A DNA stretch of 44,362 nt from Cyclobacteriaceae bacterium (GTDB lineage: Bacteria > Bacteroidota > Bacteroidia > Cytophagales > Cyclobacteriaceae). The DNA lies in assembly GCA_025055435.1 (NCBI GenBank), contig JANWWN010000018.1:8597-52958 (forward strand), written 5' to 3'. The notes below the pieces were generated by a model. It did not search any database. It was not told where the DNA came from and saw only the letters and a program-made list of their open reading frames with translations. Position 1 is the first letter of the stretch. Each line of letters starts with the position of its first letter. The position numbers and the translations under genes are program-made. This document shows, in pieces, positions 7,551 through 16,322 of this stretch.

Positions 7551-8708
7551 CTAAATAATTTGTTTAGGTCTGAGTTGCACATGAATCCACGAGCGCATCA
7601 GTAAACTGAGTACAACAGGAATAAGAGCAAAGTGCAGCTGCTGAGGCAGCCAAACCCACAAAGTCAGTAGCAGCAGAAGAATAACTGTAATGATTTTGAA
7701 ATAGAAGATTATCCATTTAGCCGTCTTTTTGATGATGAATACCACCGGGAAATGAAGCGGCACCGCCCAAAGTAAATTGAAATTCCAGGCTGCTGCACGG
7801 TGATCGGTGGCGGTCCACAACAACAAAAGAATAATCCCGATTAATCCGGTTATTCCGAAAAGTAACCGGTCGAATGCATAACTGATTTTTTTTCTTTGCC
7901 AGTCATATATACTCAGCGCCAAAGTAATTACCGAGAAAAGAATAAACACATTGAATGGTGTAAGCCAGCCGGTTGAGTATTCCTCGGGCACCGGTTGATA
8001 GACGATATTTTTTTGCTTAACCAGTGGCCTTCCGTTCAACAGGGCATAGTCCATACCTGCTTCTACATAATCCGGTAAGAACATGTATTCAAAAGGTGTG
8101 GCTTTTTTATCCATGGGCAGGCCAAGACATAAGTCAATTCCTAAATCGCCCCAAGGCTGGTACTTCAGATAAAAGTCTGTAAGCTGCCGGAAGGAATAAG
8201 CGGTAGTAATATGCGGATAGGTAAATTGCAGCGAATCGCCAAATAGTTGCTTAAGCACAACCGGGATTTTAGTTGCACAGTTATCATAGAAATAATCATA
8301 CCGGTAGGAGCGGTTCTCGGGAAGTGCATTCCATTGCAGAAAGTCAAACAAACGTTGCTTTTGATGCTGAGTTAAATCCAGCACCTGTTCGTGGACATAG
8401 CGGTTAAAGTAACGATAGAAATATTCGAACTGACGATAGTCCTGAACAGCCAGTTTGTAGAAATTATGACCACGCGCAAAATTCAAATAAAAGTTCGGCT
8501 GACTGAAGTCAAATACACCATAGTTGTAAGCATAATCAATACCAAGCACCGGGTCGTGCACGCGGAAGGCACTGTGCCCAAAAGCCGAATAAAGCTCTGT
8601 TTGTCCCGGTCCGCAGGTAATAACCGAGATGAAAGCTTGCTGCGAAAGTTGCTGGGCCCGGATGCAGACCGGAAAAAGCAAGAGAATGGTAACCAGTTTC
8701 TTAACCAT
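7551..8708 (-). CDS. DUF4105 (Lnb N-terminal periplasmic-like) membrane protein
   Basis: A 385-residue envelope protein. Residues 1-19 form a signal peptide (MVKKLVTILLLFPVCIRAQ), so the ATG at 8708 is preferred over an upstream in-frame TTG at 8732. The region of residues 20-190 resembles DUF4105, with the typical SAFGHSAFRVHD segment followed by YAYNYGVFDF. After about residue 240 there are four or five hydrophobic helices interrupted by short basic loops, suggesting a C-terminal inner-membrane anchor. The biochemical role of DUF4105 proteins in Bacteroidota is not established. It stands alone, divergent from the radical SAM gene. Confidence 0.8.
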   Translation of the reverse strand: MVKKLVTILLLFPVCIRAQQLSQQAFISVITCGPGQTELYSAFGHSAFRVHDPVLGIDYAYNYGVFDFSQPNFYLNFARGHNFYKLAVQDYRQFEYFYRYFNRYVHEQVLDLTQHQKQRLFDFLQWNALPENRSYRYDYFYDNCATKIPVVLKQLFGDSLQFTYPHITTAYSFRQLTDFYLKYQPWGDLGIDLCLGLPMDKKATPFEYMFLPDYVEAGMDYALLNGRPLVKQKNIVYQPVPEEYSTGWLTPFNVFILFSVITLALSIYDWQRKKISYAFDRLLFGITGLIGIILLLLWTATDHRAAAWNFNLLWAVPLHFPVVFIIKKTAKWIIFYFKIITVILLLLLTLWVWLPQQLHFALIPVVLSLLMRSWIHVQLRPKQII

Positions 8709-8792
8709 ATGCGCCCGAAGATAATGAGGCAAAGCTCATCGCGGATTAAACGGGTTTAATTTTTTGGGCTTTGCTGTTTACCTTGCCATAAT

Positions 8793-9815
8793 ATGAGGAA
8801 TGGCCTGATGGATATCCGGAATGGTTTGCAAAAGCTAACCATGAAGCGGCTGCACAATTTTGCACAGGTACTGGGCAGTTACTACCGTTCCCGCATAACC
8901 GGCAAACCTGACATCAAGGGCCTGCCCGTAGCGCTTGCATTCGAACCCACTACATCCTGTAACCTGCGCTGTCCGGAGTGCCCCAGCGGACTGCGTTCAT
9001 TCACTCGGCCAACGGGTATGCTGAACACGGAGTTATTTAAGTCGGTTATCAATCAGGTAGCAGACCGTTTGATGTACCTTACCTTTTACTTTCAGGGCGA
9101 ACCCTATCTTCACCCCGAATTTTTACCCATGGTACAACATGCTGCCGGTTTTGGAATATATACCGCTACATCTACAAACGCCCACTTTCTTAATGATGAG
9201 CGTGCACGGTTGACCGTTGAGTCGGGACTTGACCGGTTAATCATTTCAATTGACGGAACAACGCAACAAACCTACCAGTCTTATCGCATAGGCGGCAATC
9301 TGAATAAAGTGCTGGAAGGAACAGCCAACATCGTTAAGTGGAAGAAAACACTGAAGCGAAACACACCCCATATTATTTTTCAGTTCTTGGTGGTACGGCA
9401 TAATGAACACGAAATACCGGAAGTCTATCGTCTGGCCAGGCAACTGGGTGTAAACGAGGTAAAACTTAAAACCGCACAGATTTATAATTATCAACACGGT
9501 TCCGATTTGATACCGGTAAATGAGAAATACAGCCGCTACCGCAGAATGCCGGACGGTTCTTACCGGATTAAAAATAGCCTGGATAACCATTGCTGGCGGA
9601 TGTGGCACAGTTGTGTGATTACCTGGGATGGAAAGGTAGTGCCCTGTTGCTTTGATAAAGATGCCCATCATGTTTTAGGCGATGTAAGCCGGCAGTCTTT
9701 TGAAGAAATCTGGCACAGCGATATGTATCGCGATTTTCGTGCAAAACTTTTGATTTCGCGAAAGCAAACAGAAATGTGTGCCAATTGTACGGAAGGAACC
9801 CGTGTGTGGGCCTGA
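8793..9815 (+). CDS. Radical SAM / SPASM domain protein of unknown substrate
   Basis: The 340-residue protein has the radical SAM cluster motif Cx3Cx2C in TTSCNLRCPEC at about residues 53-60, followed by the TIM-barrel segments FYFQGEPYLHPEF and LDRLIISIDGTTQQTY. The C-terminal third has a SPASM-like region with cysteines in NHCWRMWHSC, VVPCCFDKD and MCANCTEG, likely binding an auxiliary Fe-S cluster. SPASM enzymes often modify peptides, but no precursor peptide is seen nearby, so the substrate is unknown. Other in-frame ATGs at residues 6 and 17 could be the start. It ends exactly where the opposing gene ends. Confidence 0.85.
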   Translation: MRNGLMDIRNGLQKLTMKRLHNFAQVLGSYYRSRITGKPDIKGLPVALAFEPTTSCNLRCPECPSGLRSFTRPTGMLNTELFKSVINQVADRLMYLTFYFQGEPYLHPEFLPMVQHAAGFGIYTATSTNAHFLNDERARLTVESGLDRLIISIDGTTQQTYQSYRIGGNLNKVLEGTANIVKWKKTLKRNTPHIIFQFLVVRHNEHEIPEVYRLARQLGVNEVKLKTAQIYNYQHGSDLIPVNEKYSRYRRMPDGSYRIKNSLDNHCWRMWHSCVITWDGKVVPCCFDKDAHHVLGDVSRQSFEEIWHSDMYRDFRAKLLISRKQTEMCANCTEGTRVWA

Positions 9816-10010
9816 TTAAGCGAGGCTTTTTTCTTTTTTGCGTATTTCGTTTTCGATTTTATCGAAATCAACAACGCTGCATTTACCGCACCCGGTGGAG
9901 CAGTTGCGTGCTGTGAAGGCCCGGTAGGCCATTCGCCCCAGGTAAAATACCGCTCCGGAAAATAATACCGCTATAATAAAATGCTGAATCATTTCCGTAA
10001 AGGTAAGCAT
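9816..10010 (-). CDS. FeoB-associated Cys-rich membrane protein family
   Basis: A 64-residue protein with one N-terminal membrane helix (FIIAVLFSGAVFYLGRMAY) followed by a Cys cluster, CSTGCGKC, and a charged tail. This matches the small FeoB-associated Cys-rich family common in Bacteroidota. The link with ferrous iron uptake is by family association only, as no feoA or feoB is in this window. It starts 6 bases after the inositol-monophosphatase-like gene and is the last gene of that run. Its stop codon directly abuts the stop of the opposing radical SAM gene. Confidence 0.75.
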   Translation of the reverse strand: MLTFTEMIQHFIIAVLFSGAVFYLGRMAYRAFTARNCSTGCGKCSVVDFDKIENEIRKKEKSLA

Positions 10011-10016
10011 CTCAAT

Positions 10017-10817
10017 TTACAATCCGGAGAACCAGATAGGTTTTATTACATCAACCATTTCCCTGTGAATGCCACCGGCAGCAACCAGTTCTCCTCCGTG
10101 TAAAAAGTTTTTTCCGCCCTGAAAATCGCTTACTATTCCGCCGGCCTGTTGTACAATCAGGGCGCCACCGGCCACATCCCAGGGATTGAGGTTGTATTCG
10201 AAAAAGCCTTCAAATCTTCCGCAGGCTACATAGGCCAGGTCAACCGAAGCGCTGCCCAGTCGGCGGATGCCATGGGTCTTTTCCAGAAATACTTTGATGA
10301 TGTGCAGATAAGCTTCCTTTTTATCGGAATGGTAATAGGGGAAGCCGGTGGCCAGCAGGCTTTCGTTCAGTGCCTGTACCGGTGAAACGTGGATTATGCG
10401 GTTGTTGCATCGTGCCGGGTTTCCTTCAGAAGCATGGAAACATTCATCACGGGTTATTTCGTACACCACACCCAATTTCAATACATCGCCTTCGGCCAGG
10501 CCGATGCTGATGGCATAAGGAGGAGCACCGTGCATAAAGTTAGTGGTGCCGTCCAGTGGGTCAATAATCCAGGTTAATCCGCTGGTTGATTTACTATGCG
10601 TCCCTTCCTCAGCCAGGAAGCCGCTACCTGGAATCAGTTTGCTTAATTCATTAACGAGCCGAAGCTCGGCCTCCTTATCCACATAGGAAACCAGGTTGTT
10701 AAAACCCTGCTTAAATTCGATATCACTACGGTTGAATTTTGCTGCCGCTTCGCGAATGAACGCACCTGTTTTATAAACTATTTCAATAACCTGTTTTTCG
10801 AGTGCAAGCCAGTTCAT
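10017..10817 (-). CDS. Inositol monophosphatase family protein (SuhB-like)
   Basis: This belongs to the Mg2+-dependent Li+-sensitive phosphatase superfamily. Metal-binding motifs are seen in order: GFLAEEGTHS, the signature WIIDPLDGTTNFMHG, and the C-terminal NPWDVAGGALIVQQAGG. The 266-residue length is typical. Members hydrolyse inositol 1-phosphate or related sugar phosphates, and SuhB also acts in rRNA antitermination. The true substrate here cannot be told from sequence. It lies between rsmI (53 bp upstream) and the FeoB-associated gene. Confidence 0.9.
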   Translation of the reverse strand: MNWLALEKQVIEIVYKTGAFIREAAAKFNRSDIEFKQGFNNLVSYVDKEAELRLVNELSKLIPGSGFLAEEGTHSKSTSGLTWIIDPLDGTTNFMHGAPPYAISIGLAEGDVLKLGVVYEITRDECFHASEGNPARCNNRIIHVSPVQALNESLLATGFPYYHSDKKEAYLHIIKVFLEKTHGIRRLGSASVDLAYVACGRFEGFFEYNLNPWDVAGGALIVQQAGGIVSDFQGGKNFLHGGELVAAGGIHREMVDVIKPIWFSGL

Positions 10818-10870
10818 AAGCGAAAATTATTCAGGACAGCAAGGGTATAACGTTATTAGCCTGCTGAAAG

Positions 10871-11551
10871 TTAATCCTTACCTGCTACTACCAGCACAAG
10901 TTCACCCTTCGCACCGGTTTTGCGAAAGTGTGCGAGTAGTTCGTGCAATGTACCGTTGCGCGTTTCTTCAAAATGTTTGGTCAGTTCGCGCGAAACCGAA
11001 GCCATGCGTTCGTGCCCGAAATGTTCGGCAAGCTGTTCGAGCGTTTTGATTAACCGGTGGGGTGATTCATAAAAAATCAGGGTTCGTTTTTCATTTGCCA
11101 GTTCTTTTATACGCGATAATCTTCCTTTTTTGTGAGGCAGAAAACCTTCGAATACAAACCTGTCGGTTGGCAAACCGGATTTGATTAAGGCAGGCACAAA
11201 GGCAGTTGGTCCGGGAAGGCAGTCAATCGGTATATTTTCCTGAAGCGCTGCACGGATAATCAGATAGCCAGGGTCGGATATGCCGGGAGTTCCGGCATCG
11301 CTGATCAGCGCCATGCGTACTCCCTGCCTGAGTCGTTCGATTAAAAAATTGATTTTTTTATGCTCATTAAAGGCGTGAAAACTTTCCAGGGGCTTTTCGA
11401 TGTGATAATGCTGTAGCAGTGTGCGTGAGGTACGCGTGTCTTCAGCCAGAATTACCTCTACGGCTTTTAAAACTTCCAGGGCCCGCAGGGTAATGTCCGA
11501 CAGGTTACCAATGGGTGTAGGTACGATGTAAAGTGATGCAGTGAATTTCAT
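10871..11551 (-). CDS. rsmI: 16S rRNA (cytidine1402-2'-O)-methyltransferase RsmI
   Basis: RsmI 2'-O-methylates C1402 in the 30S decoding centre. The 226-residue protein has the tetrapyrrole-methylase fold motifs: [14 protein letters not shown] at the N-terminus, then [11 protein letters not shown] and the SAM-loop segment [13 protein letters not shown]. It lacks the short C-terminal extension of longer homologues, which is common. Its ATG overlaps the stop of the pterin dehydratase gene by 4 bases (ATGA), suggesting translational coupling. Confidence 0.95.
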   Translation of the reverse strand: MKFTASLYIVPTPIGNLSDITLRALEVLKAVEVILAEDTRTSRTLLQHYHIEKPLESFHAFNEHKKINFLIERLRQGVRMALISDAGTPGISDPGYLIIRAALQENIPIDCLPGPTAFVPALIKSGLPTDRFVFEGFLPHKKGRLSRIKELANEKRTLIFYESPHRLIKTLEQLAEHFGHERMASVSRELTKHFEETRNGTLHELLAHFRKTGAKGELVLVVAGKD

Positions 11552-11787
11552 TTTTCGCCTGCAAGCCGGTCGATAATTGCCGCCAGTTTGCGGTCTTTTT
11601 CCGTAATGATGTTACCTGCATCGTGCGTGCTAAGTTCAATATGAACGGTGTTCCAGGTATTTGTCCAGGTGGGGTGATGATTCATCTTTTCCGCTTCCAG
11701 CGCAACGCGGGTCATGAAGCCAAATGCTTCGTTGAAATCGGCAAACTGGAACGACTTAACCAGGCGATTGTTTTCTTCTTTCCACAT
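11548..11787 (-). CDS. 4a-hydroxytetrahydrobiopterin dehydratase (PCD/DCoH family)
   Basis: This 79-residue single-domain enzyme dehydrates 4a-hydroxytetrahydropterin, recycling the pterin cofactor of aromatic amino-acid hydroxylases. The catalytic signature is present: EKMNHHPTW followed by [14 protein letters not shown] with short spacing, and LAAIIDRLA near the end. It is slightly shorter than most members because it lacks the N-terminal extension. No phenylalanine hydroxylase is in the window. It lies 30 bp after the DUF493 gene and overlaps rsmI by 4 bases. Confidence 0.88.
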   Translation of the reverse strand: MWKEENNRLVKSFQFADFNEAFGFMTRVALEAEKMNHHPTWTNTWNTVHIELSTHDAGNIITEKDRKLAAIIDRLAGEK

Positions 11788-11817
11788 ACGCAGTGTTTTA
11801 ATACGAATGTAATGAAA

Positions 11818-12081
11818 TTACAGTGCAATTAAACCTGGTATGGCTGCGGCTTTGCGGTAAAGTGAAATAATTGTTTCGGCTGAGGTCATCTGCAGGGTTA
11901 CCGTCAGGCTGATGTAGTTGCCTTTGCCCGAATGGCGCCAAGAAAGTTTTTCACCCGGGAAAAGTTGTTCCACATCATTTTTTCTTTCGGCCGGTGCTAT
12001 AAATTTAAACATATATAATGCCGGCCAGGTGTACTCCTGGTTCAGTTTTTCGCGGAAGGAAGCGTAGGGATCGCTTTCCAT
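11818..12081 (-). CDS. DUF493 (YbeD-like) family protein
   Basis: An 87-residue protein with the DUF493 fold signature: FREKLNQEYTWPALYMFKF at the N-terminus and GNYISLTVTLQMTSAE in the middle. YbeD-type proteins are small ferredoxin-like alpha/beta domains of unknown function, thought to be regulatory. The ATG at 12081 is chosen because the family homology begins there. A longer in-frame reading would overlap ppiD by more than 100 bases without family resemblance. It follows the ppiD stop by 7 bp. Confidence 0.8.
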   Translation of the reverse strand: MESDPYASFREKLNQEYTWPALYMFKFIAPAERKNDVEQLFPGEKLSWRHSGKGNYISLTVTLQMTSAETIISLYRKAAAIPGLIAL

Positions 12082-12088
12082 GTTTAAA

Positions 12089-14191
12089 TCAGTAGAATTT
12101 ATACCGCTTATCTTCAACGCCGGCTGCATCTTTAATTGCCTCAACAATGTTGAAGGTGTTAGTGCGCCCGGCTGTCTGCTCAAGCTGATTTCTGTACAGG
12201 CTGTAATCGCCAATTGCAGGCGCAACGGTTTTTGCTATCATCTCAACAATAGCCACGCCGTTTTCGCCGGCAACGGGTGTGGATCGTTGTTCATTGTTAA
12301 GCGAAAAAGCCTTACCGATAATTACCGGCTCAAATCCAACAAATGGTAAACTGTTGGAATTTAATTTCAGGCTGCTTGAGTTGTACACCGAAGCATCTTT
12401 GCCGTAGGCTTTCGCAATTTCATCCAGCGTTCCCGAAAGGCTCCGCAGTTTTTCTTCAATCATTTTTCCTTTCTTTTCTTTTACAACGATCGGGCGGATT
12501 TCTTCCTTCACCAGGTCGAACGGTTTGTAACCTTTTTCTATTTCTCCTGTCATAACGGCAACAACGTACTGATCGGTCAGGTCAAATGCATCCGATACTT
12601 TTCCTTCCGATGCTTCGCGGAACAGCCACGTAACGATGTTACGGGCTTCGCCCAGATTACCTACCCGTCGGTCGGCAACGCCAATTCCTTTTGCTTCCTG
12701 AACCTGCAAGCCTTCCTTAGCTGCGCGCTCTTCAAAGGCTTTTACGCCTGAAAGATCAGCCGCGAAGAGTTCGGCTTTGCGCAGGATTTCGTTGATGGTG
12801 GCATCGCCCGCGGTAATTTCGCGTTCAATTACTGCAAGCATGTAGTAAGTATTGTCTTTCGGTTCGGTTACATTGATGATGTGGTAGCCGAATTCAGTTT
12901 CCACCACATCGTTCAATACACCCGGTTTGGTTGCCGAAAAGACGGCTTTTTCAAAAGGCTTAACCATGGCCCCTTTGCCAAACCAGCCCAAATCACCGCC
13001 CTGGGTGGCAGTTCCATCGCTACCGTGCTCGCGGGCCTTGGTGGCAAAATCGGCACCGGCTTTAATTTCACTCAGAATTTTGCGGGCCTTTTCGCGGGCT
13101 GCCTTTTTCGATGCATCGGATGAATCTTCCCAGCGTATCAGGATATGACTGGCGCGTGCCTGGTAGGTGGTATCCTTTCCGATTTTTGAAACCTTAACTA
13201 CTTTGTAGGTCGAACCATCAATGAATGGTCCGATAACATTCTTTTCCGTTAGGTCGGAGGGTTTAATGAATTCAGGCAGGTTAGCTTTGGTGTAGCGGTT
13301 GTAGGCATCGCGGTTGTCGGAATTGTTAACTGCGTAGATGGAATCATTTTCCGCAGTTTTCAGCTCGGCAGCCATGCGTGTAATTTCTTCTTTAACTTCC
13401 AGTGTGTCGGTTGAAGAGGGTATTATCGGAAAGACCACATATTTCAGGTCGCGGGTGTGTTCGGCACGGTATCTTTCCTTGTTTTTGTTGTAGTAGCTGC
13501 GCAACTCCGAATCACTTACGGTAACGCTCGTATCGCTTACGGAATAGTAGGGCACAAACAGGTATTTAACTTCGGCTACATCGTTTTGCAGGTGGTATTC
13601 GAGCTCGGCCTGAGCGGTTGTTACGTACGCGCTTTTAATGAGCAGGTTTTCATATTTAATCCGTTCGCGGGCAGGCCGCAGTTCGCGCTCAAAAATTTCC
13701 CAGCGCACACGTGGCTCGGAGCCAACAGGCATAGATTTAATCTGGTTAATGTAATTGCCTAATGCTGCGCGGTCGAATTCACCGGTTTGCTGGTTGATAA
13801 AGGACTGCCGAATGGCTTCATCCACATTTTTGCCGGTGATCATATCCACCACTTCATCATCGGTAACCTGCAGTCCCACTTTTTCATACTGAGGTTGTAT
13901 GGCGTATTTCAGGATCAGCATTTCCCACGCCTGCTGGCGTAGGGTGATCATTTCGCGTTCGCCGGGCTGACGGTTAAAATTTAAAATATAGCTCGCTTCG
14001 CGCTCCTTAACGGCTTGTTGAAATTCTTCCAGCGAAATGGTGTGCCCGCCGATTTCTCCTACATCGTTTTGATTAAACAACATGGAATTGCTGCTGAACA
14101 AATCCCCAAGGATAAAGAGACCGATGGCAACAAAAACGAAAACAGCCACCCAGGCACCCAATTTTTCACGCAACCTGCCGATAAAAGCCAT
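12089..14191 (-). CDS. ppiD: Peptidyl-prolyl cis-trans isomerase PpiD-like, membrane anchored
   Basis: A periplasmic folding factor of the SurA/PpiD type. Residues 13-33 form a single N-terminal membrane anchor (WVAVFVFVAIGLFILGD). Next comes a SurA_N-like helical region with GEIGGHTISLEEFQQAV. A parvulin domain spans about residues 345-450: ARASHILIRWED at its start, GGDLGWFGKGAMVKPFE in the middle and TEFGYHIINVTEP at the end. A second, less conserved half follows. The 700-residue size suits Bacteroidota PpiD. It is downstream of envelope genes including lptC, and its promoter-like site is at 14214-14242. Confidence 0.92.
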   Translation of the reverse strand: MAFIGRLREKLGAWVAVFVFVAIGLFILGDLFSSNSMLFNQNDVGEIGGHTISLEEFQQAVKEREASYILNFNRQPGEREMITLRQQAWEMLILKYAIQPQYEKVGLQVTDDEVVDMITGKNVDEAIRQSFINQQTGEFDRAALGNYINQIKSMPVGSEPRVRWEIFERELRPARERIKYENLLIKSAYVTTAQAELEYHLQNDVAEVKYLFVPYYSVSDTSVTVSDSELRSYYNKNKERYRAEHTRDLKYVVFPIIPSSTDTLEVKEEITRMAAELKTAENDSIYAVNNSDNRDAYNRYTKANLPEFIKPSDLTEKNVIGPFIDGSTYKVVKVSKIGKDTTYQARASHILIRWEDSSDASKKAAREKARKILSEIKAGADFATKAREHGSDGTATQGGDLGWFGKGAMVKPFEKAVFSATKPGVLNDVVETEFGYHIINVTEPKDNTYYMLAVIEREITAGDATINEILRKAELFAADLSGVKAFEERAAKEGLQVQEAKGIGVADRRVGNLGEARNIVTWLFREASEGKVSDAFDLTDQYVVAVMTGEIEKGYKPFDLVKEEIRPIVVKEKKGKMIEEKLRSLSGTLDEIAKAYGKDASVYNSSSLKLNSNSLPFVGFEPVIIGKAFSLNNEQRSTPVAGENGVAIVEMIAKTVAPAIGDYSLYRNQLEQTAGRTNTFNIVEAIKDAAGVEDKRYKFY

Positions 14192-14213
14192 AGTTTGGAA
14201 TTTTTAAAGACCG

Positions 14214-14242
14214 CAAATTTAAGGCACTTTTTCCAATGGCAA
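14214..14242 (-). promoter_or_regulatory. Predicted promoter of ppiD
   Basis: On the minus strand, TAAATTTG (14221-14214) matches the TAnnTTTG -7 element, with TTTG (14242-14239) 17 bp upstream. The predicted leader is about 18 nt. The 104-bp gap between the CNNM gene and ppiD also holds the 14-bp palindrome TAATCAATTGATTA at 14272-14285. ppiD may therefore be transcribed independently as well as by read-through. Confidence 0.45.
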
Positions 14243-14295
14243 AACCGGACAGCTGGTTTCTGAAAAATGATTAATCAATTGATTATCAGTATATT

Positions 14296-15567
14296 TTAAG
14301 TGTCACTTATCTCCATTCGTACAATGTCGATGCGGTTATCCAAAGTAGATTGGACGGTAAAGCGATAGGGAGGAACATTGATCGTATCGCCTGCCTTAGG
14401 CAAATCTTCCGTGTAGCTTAATATCATCCCACCCAGGGTTTCATAGTCGCCTACCGGAAGGCTCCAGCCGTAGTTTTCGTTTAAGTAGTCAATCTCCAGG
14501 CGGGCGCTTAGCAGCCACGTTCTTTCGTTTAATTGTTGTTCGATTAAGTCATCCTGGTCGTGTTCATCTTCTATTTCCCCGAAAATTTCTTCAATGATGT
14601 CTTCCATGCTGACCAGACCGGCGGTGCCGCCAAATTCATCCACCACAATAGCCAGGCTTTTGCGCTGGTTGATCATTTGGATCATCACATCGTTGGCCGG
14701 TGTGGTTTCAGGAACAGTAATAATGGGTGTTAAGATTTCCTCTATTTGCTTGGGCTTTTTAAACAAAGCTGAGGAATGACAATAGCCGATAACCTCATCG
14801 ATGGAATCTTTGTAAACAAGTATTTTGGAATGGCCACTTTCGACAAAGGCCTTAAGAAGAGCCGGCAGCCCATCGCTTTGGTCAACAGCAACAATTTCTG
14901 TGCGTGGTATCATGCAATCGCGAACCTGAACACTTTTGAACTCCAATGCTTTGGTAAAGATTTTTTTATCGAGCTCGATGTTTTCATCTTCATACCGGAT
15001 GCCCTTCATGTTTTTCAGATAGTGACCCAGATCCGTAAGGCCGTAAGCTGGTCTTTCTTCTGAAAATTCGGTTCGCATGACATACCGGATAAATAATCTT
15101 GAAATGCCAACCACCACCACAACGAGCGGTGATAACAAGTAGTAAACCACTACGAAAGGCACAGCCAGGGAGATGAGCATGGTATTCGGACTGATCAAAA
15201 AAAGACTTTTGGGCAAAAATTCGGCTGATATCAGCACCACCAGTGTTGACAAAATGGTTTGGGTAATAAGTATGACCGGCTCGTTGTTAAAGGGAGGCGG
15301 AATAATTTGGTTTAGCCAAGGTTCAATGAGCTGGGCCATAAAAATTCCGTAAACAACCAGGGCTATGGTATTTCCGATAAGAGTGGTACCGATAAAGAGG
15401 TAGGGCTTACGTATAAACCGGCTTACGGCAAAACCTATGAGTGATGGCTGCTGACTGATTACTTCTAATTGAAGCTTATTAGCAGACAGGTAGGCTATTT
15501 CGATTCCGGAAAAGAAAAAGGAAAAGACCAGGGCAACTAGGATAAACGGGATAAGGGAAGGATCCAT
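14296..15567 (-). CDS. CNNM / CorC-type hemolysin-family membrane protein
   Basis: A 423-residue protein of the UPF0053/CNNM group. The N-terminal CNNM domain has about four hydrophobic segments, beginning LIPFILVALVFSFFFSGIEI. It is followed by paired CBS domains (about residues 195-325, with MIPRTEIVAVD and VVDEFGGTAGLVSMEDIIEE) and a C-terminal CorC/HlyC domain. Relatives act in Mg2+ or Co2+ homeostasis, and GldE of gliding bacteria is a homologue; which one applies here is open. The ATG at 15567 is chosen because it overlaps the upstream small gene as TGATG. Confidence 0.88.
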   Translation of the reverse strand: MDPSLIPFILVALVFSFFFSGIEIAYLSANKLQLEVISQQPSLIGFAVSRFIRKPYLFIGTTLIGNTIALVVYGIFMAQLIEPWLNQIIPPPFNNEPVILITQTILSTLVVLISAEFLPKSLFLISPNTMLISLAVPFVVVYYLLSPLVVVVVGISRLFIRYVMRTEFSEERPAYGLTDLGHYLKNMKGIRYEDENIELDKKIFTKALEFKSVQVRDCMIPRTEIVAVDQSDGLPALLKAFVESGHSKILVYKDSIDEVIGYCHSSALFKKPKQIEEILTPIITVPETTPANDVMIQMINQRKSLAIVVDEFGGTAGLVSMEDIIEEIFGEIEDEHDQDDLIEQQLNERTWLLSARLEIDYLNENYGWSLPVGDYETLGGMILSYTEDLPKAGDTINVPPYRFTVQSTLDNRIDIVRMEISDT

Positions 15568-15722
15568 CACTTTCTTTTTCTGTAACTGTACCACAGAAAC
15601 AAAACGGCAGAAAGCATAAACAGGCTGTAAGCATGCCCGATGCCACGCACGATAAGTTGATGAATACCGATTATGAGGAAGGCAGCTGAAAGAGAGAGCA
15701 GCACTACGTCAGCAAGTTTCAT
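15567..15722 (-). CDS. Small membrane protein, 51 aa, coupled to the CNNM gene
   Basis: The frame starts ATG at 15722 (MKLADVVLLSLSAAFLIIG) and ends with TGA at 15569-15567. It contains two hydrophobic stretches, about residues 5-20 and 32-45, and a basic end (YSYRKRK), so it is probably a two-helix inner-membrane peptide with the C-terminus inside. It starts 15 bp after the lptC stop. Its TGA overlaps the ATG of the CNNM gene (TGATG), which suggests translational coupling. I do not recognise a family; it could be an accessory subunit of the CNNM protein. Confidence 0.7.
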   Translation of the reverse strand: MKLADVVLLSLSAAFLIIGIHQLIVRGIGHAYSLFMLSAVLFLWYSYRKRK

Positions 15723-15737
15723 GTGGGACAAAGATAG

Positions 15738-16262
15738 CTATTTTGCAGGCTCCCCGGTAAGTTCAAATTCGCCCTGCGGCCGCAAAATGGTGTAATCCGA
15801 CATATCCTGCCGTGCGCGCAGGCCTTCACCGTAAAGCACTTCGTTTTGCATACGAATGCTGACAAATTTTTCGGTAAAAATTTCTTCTTTAGCGGGTCTC
15901 CAGAATAATTCTTCCGTGTTTAGCTGTTCATTCTTTTCAAGATTGATTACTTCCACTTTTCCGCGGGCACGCCATTGGTCATCGGCTTTAAAATAATGTG
16001 CTTCGTTGGCGCGCAGTGTAGAGGTGAGTTGACCGGATTCGTTAAAAAATTCAAGATAAATGCCATCGGGAAATTCGCGGTCACCGTTTTGAAATTCCAA
16101 AACTTTTTTGGCTTTCAGTTTTACCTTAATGATAAAATTCTCGCTGTAGAACAACTCCACGTCTGTTGCTTCGCGGATGGGGCCGTCATAAATAACCGGT
16201 GGACCTGTTTCGGGTGGTGAACAGGCGGATATGGTTAAAAGAATGAAAAGTAACAGGCGCAT
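15738..16262 (-). CDS. lptC: LPS export ABC transporter periplasmic protein LptC
   Basis: LptC is the bitopic or lipid-anchored component that passes LPS from LptBFG to LptA. A lipoprotein signal is visible (MRLLLFILLTISAC), with Cys at residue 14. The ATG at 16262 is therefore preferred over an upstream TTG at 16316. The rest is a beta-jellyroll-like region with the LptC/OstA-type segments VKLKAKKVLEFQNGDREFP, LRANEAHYF and LNTEELFW. At 174 residues it has the usual size. It lies in an envelope gene run after a TPR gene and an outer-membrane protein gene. Confidence 0.85.
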   Translation of the reverse strand: MRLLLFILLTISACSPPETGPPVIYDGPIREATDVELFYSENFIIKVKLKAKKVLEFQNGDREFPDGIYLEFFNESGQLTSTLRANEAHYFKADDQWRARGKVEVINLEKNEQLNTEELFWRPAKEEIFTEKFVSIRMQNEVLYGEGLRARQDMSDYTILRPQGEFELTGEPAK

Positions 16263-16322
16263 AATAAAAGCAAAGGCCATAGCAAATCTATGGCCCTCGA
16301 TTAGTAGTTTGTTCAAAGCGGT

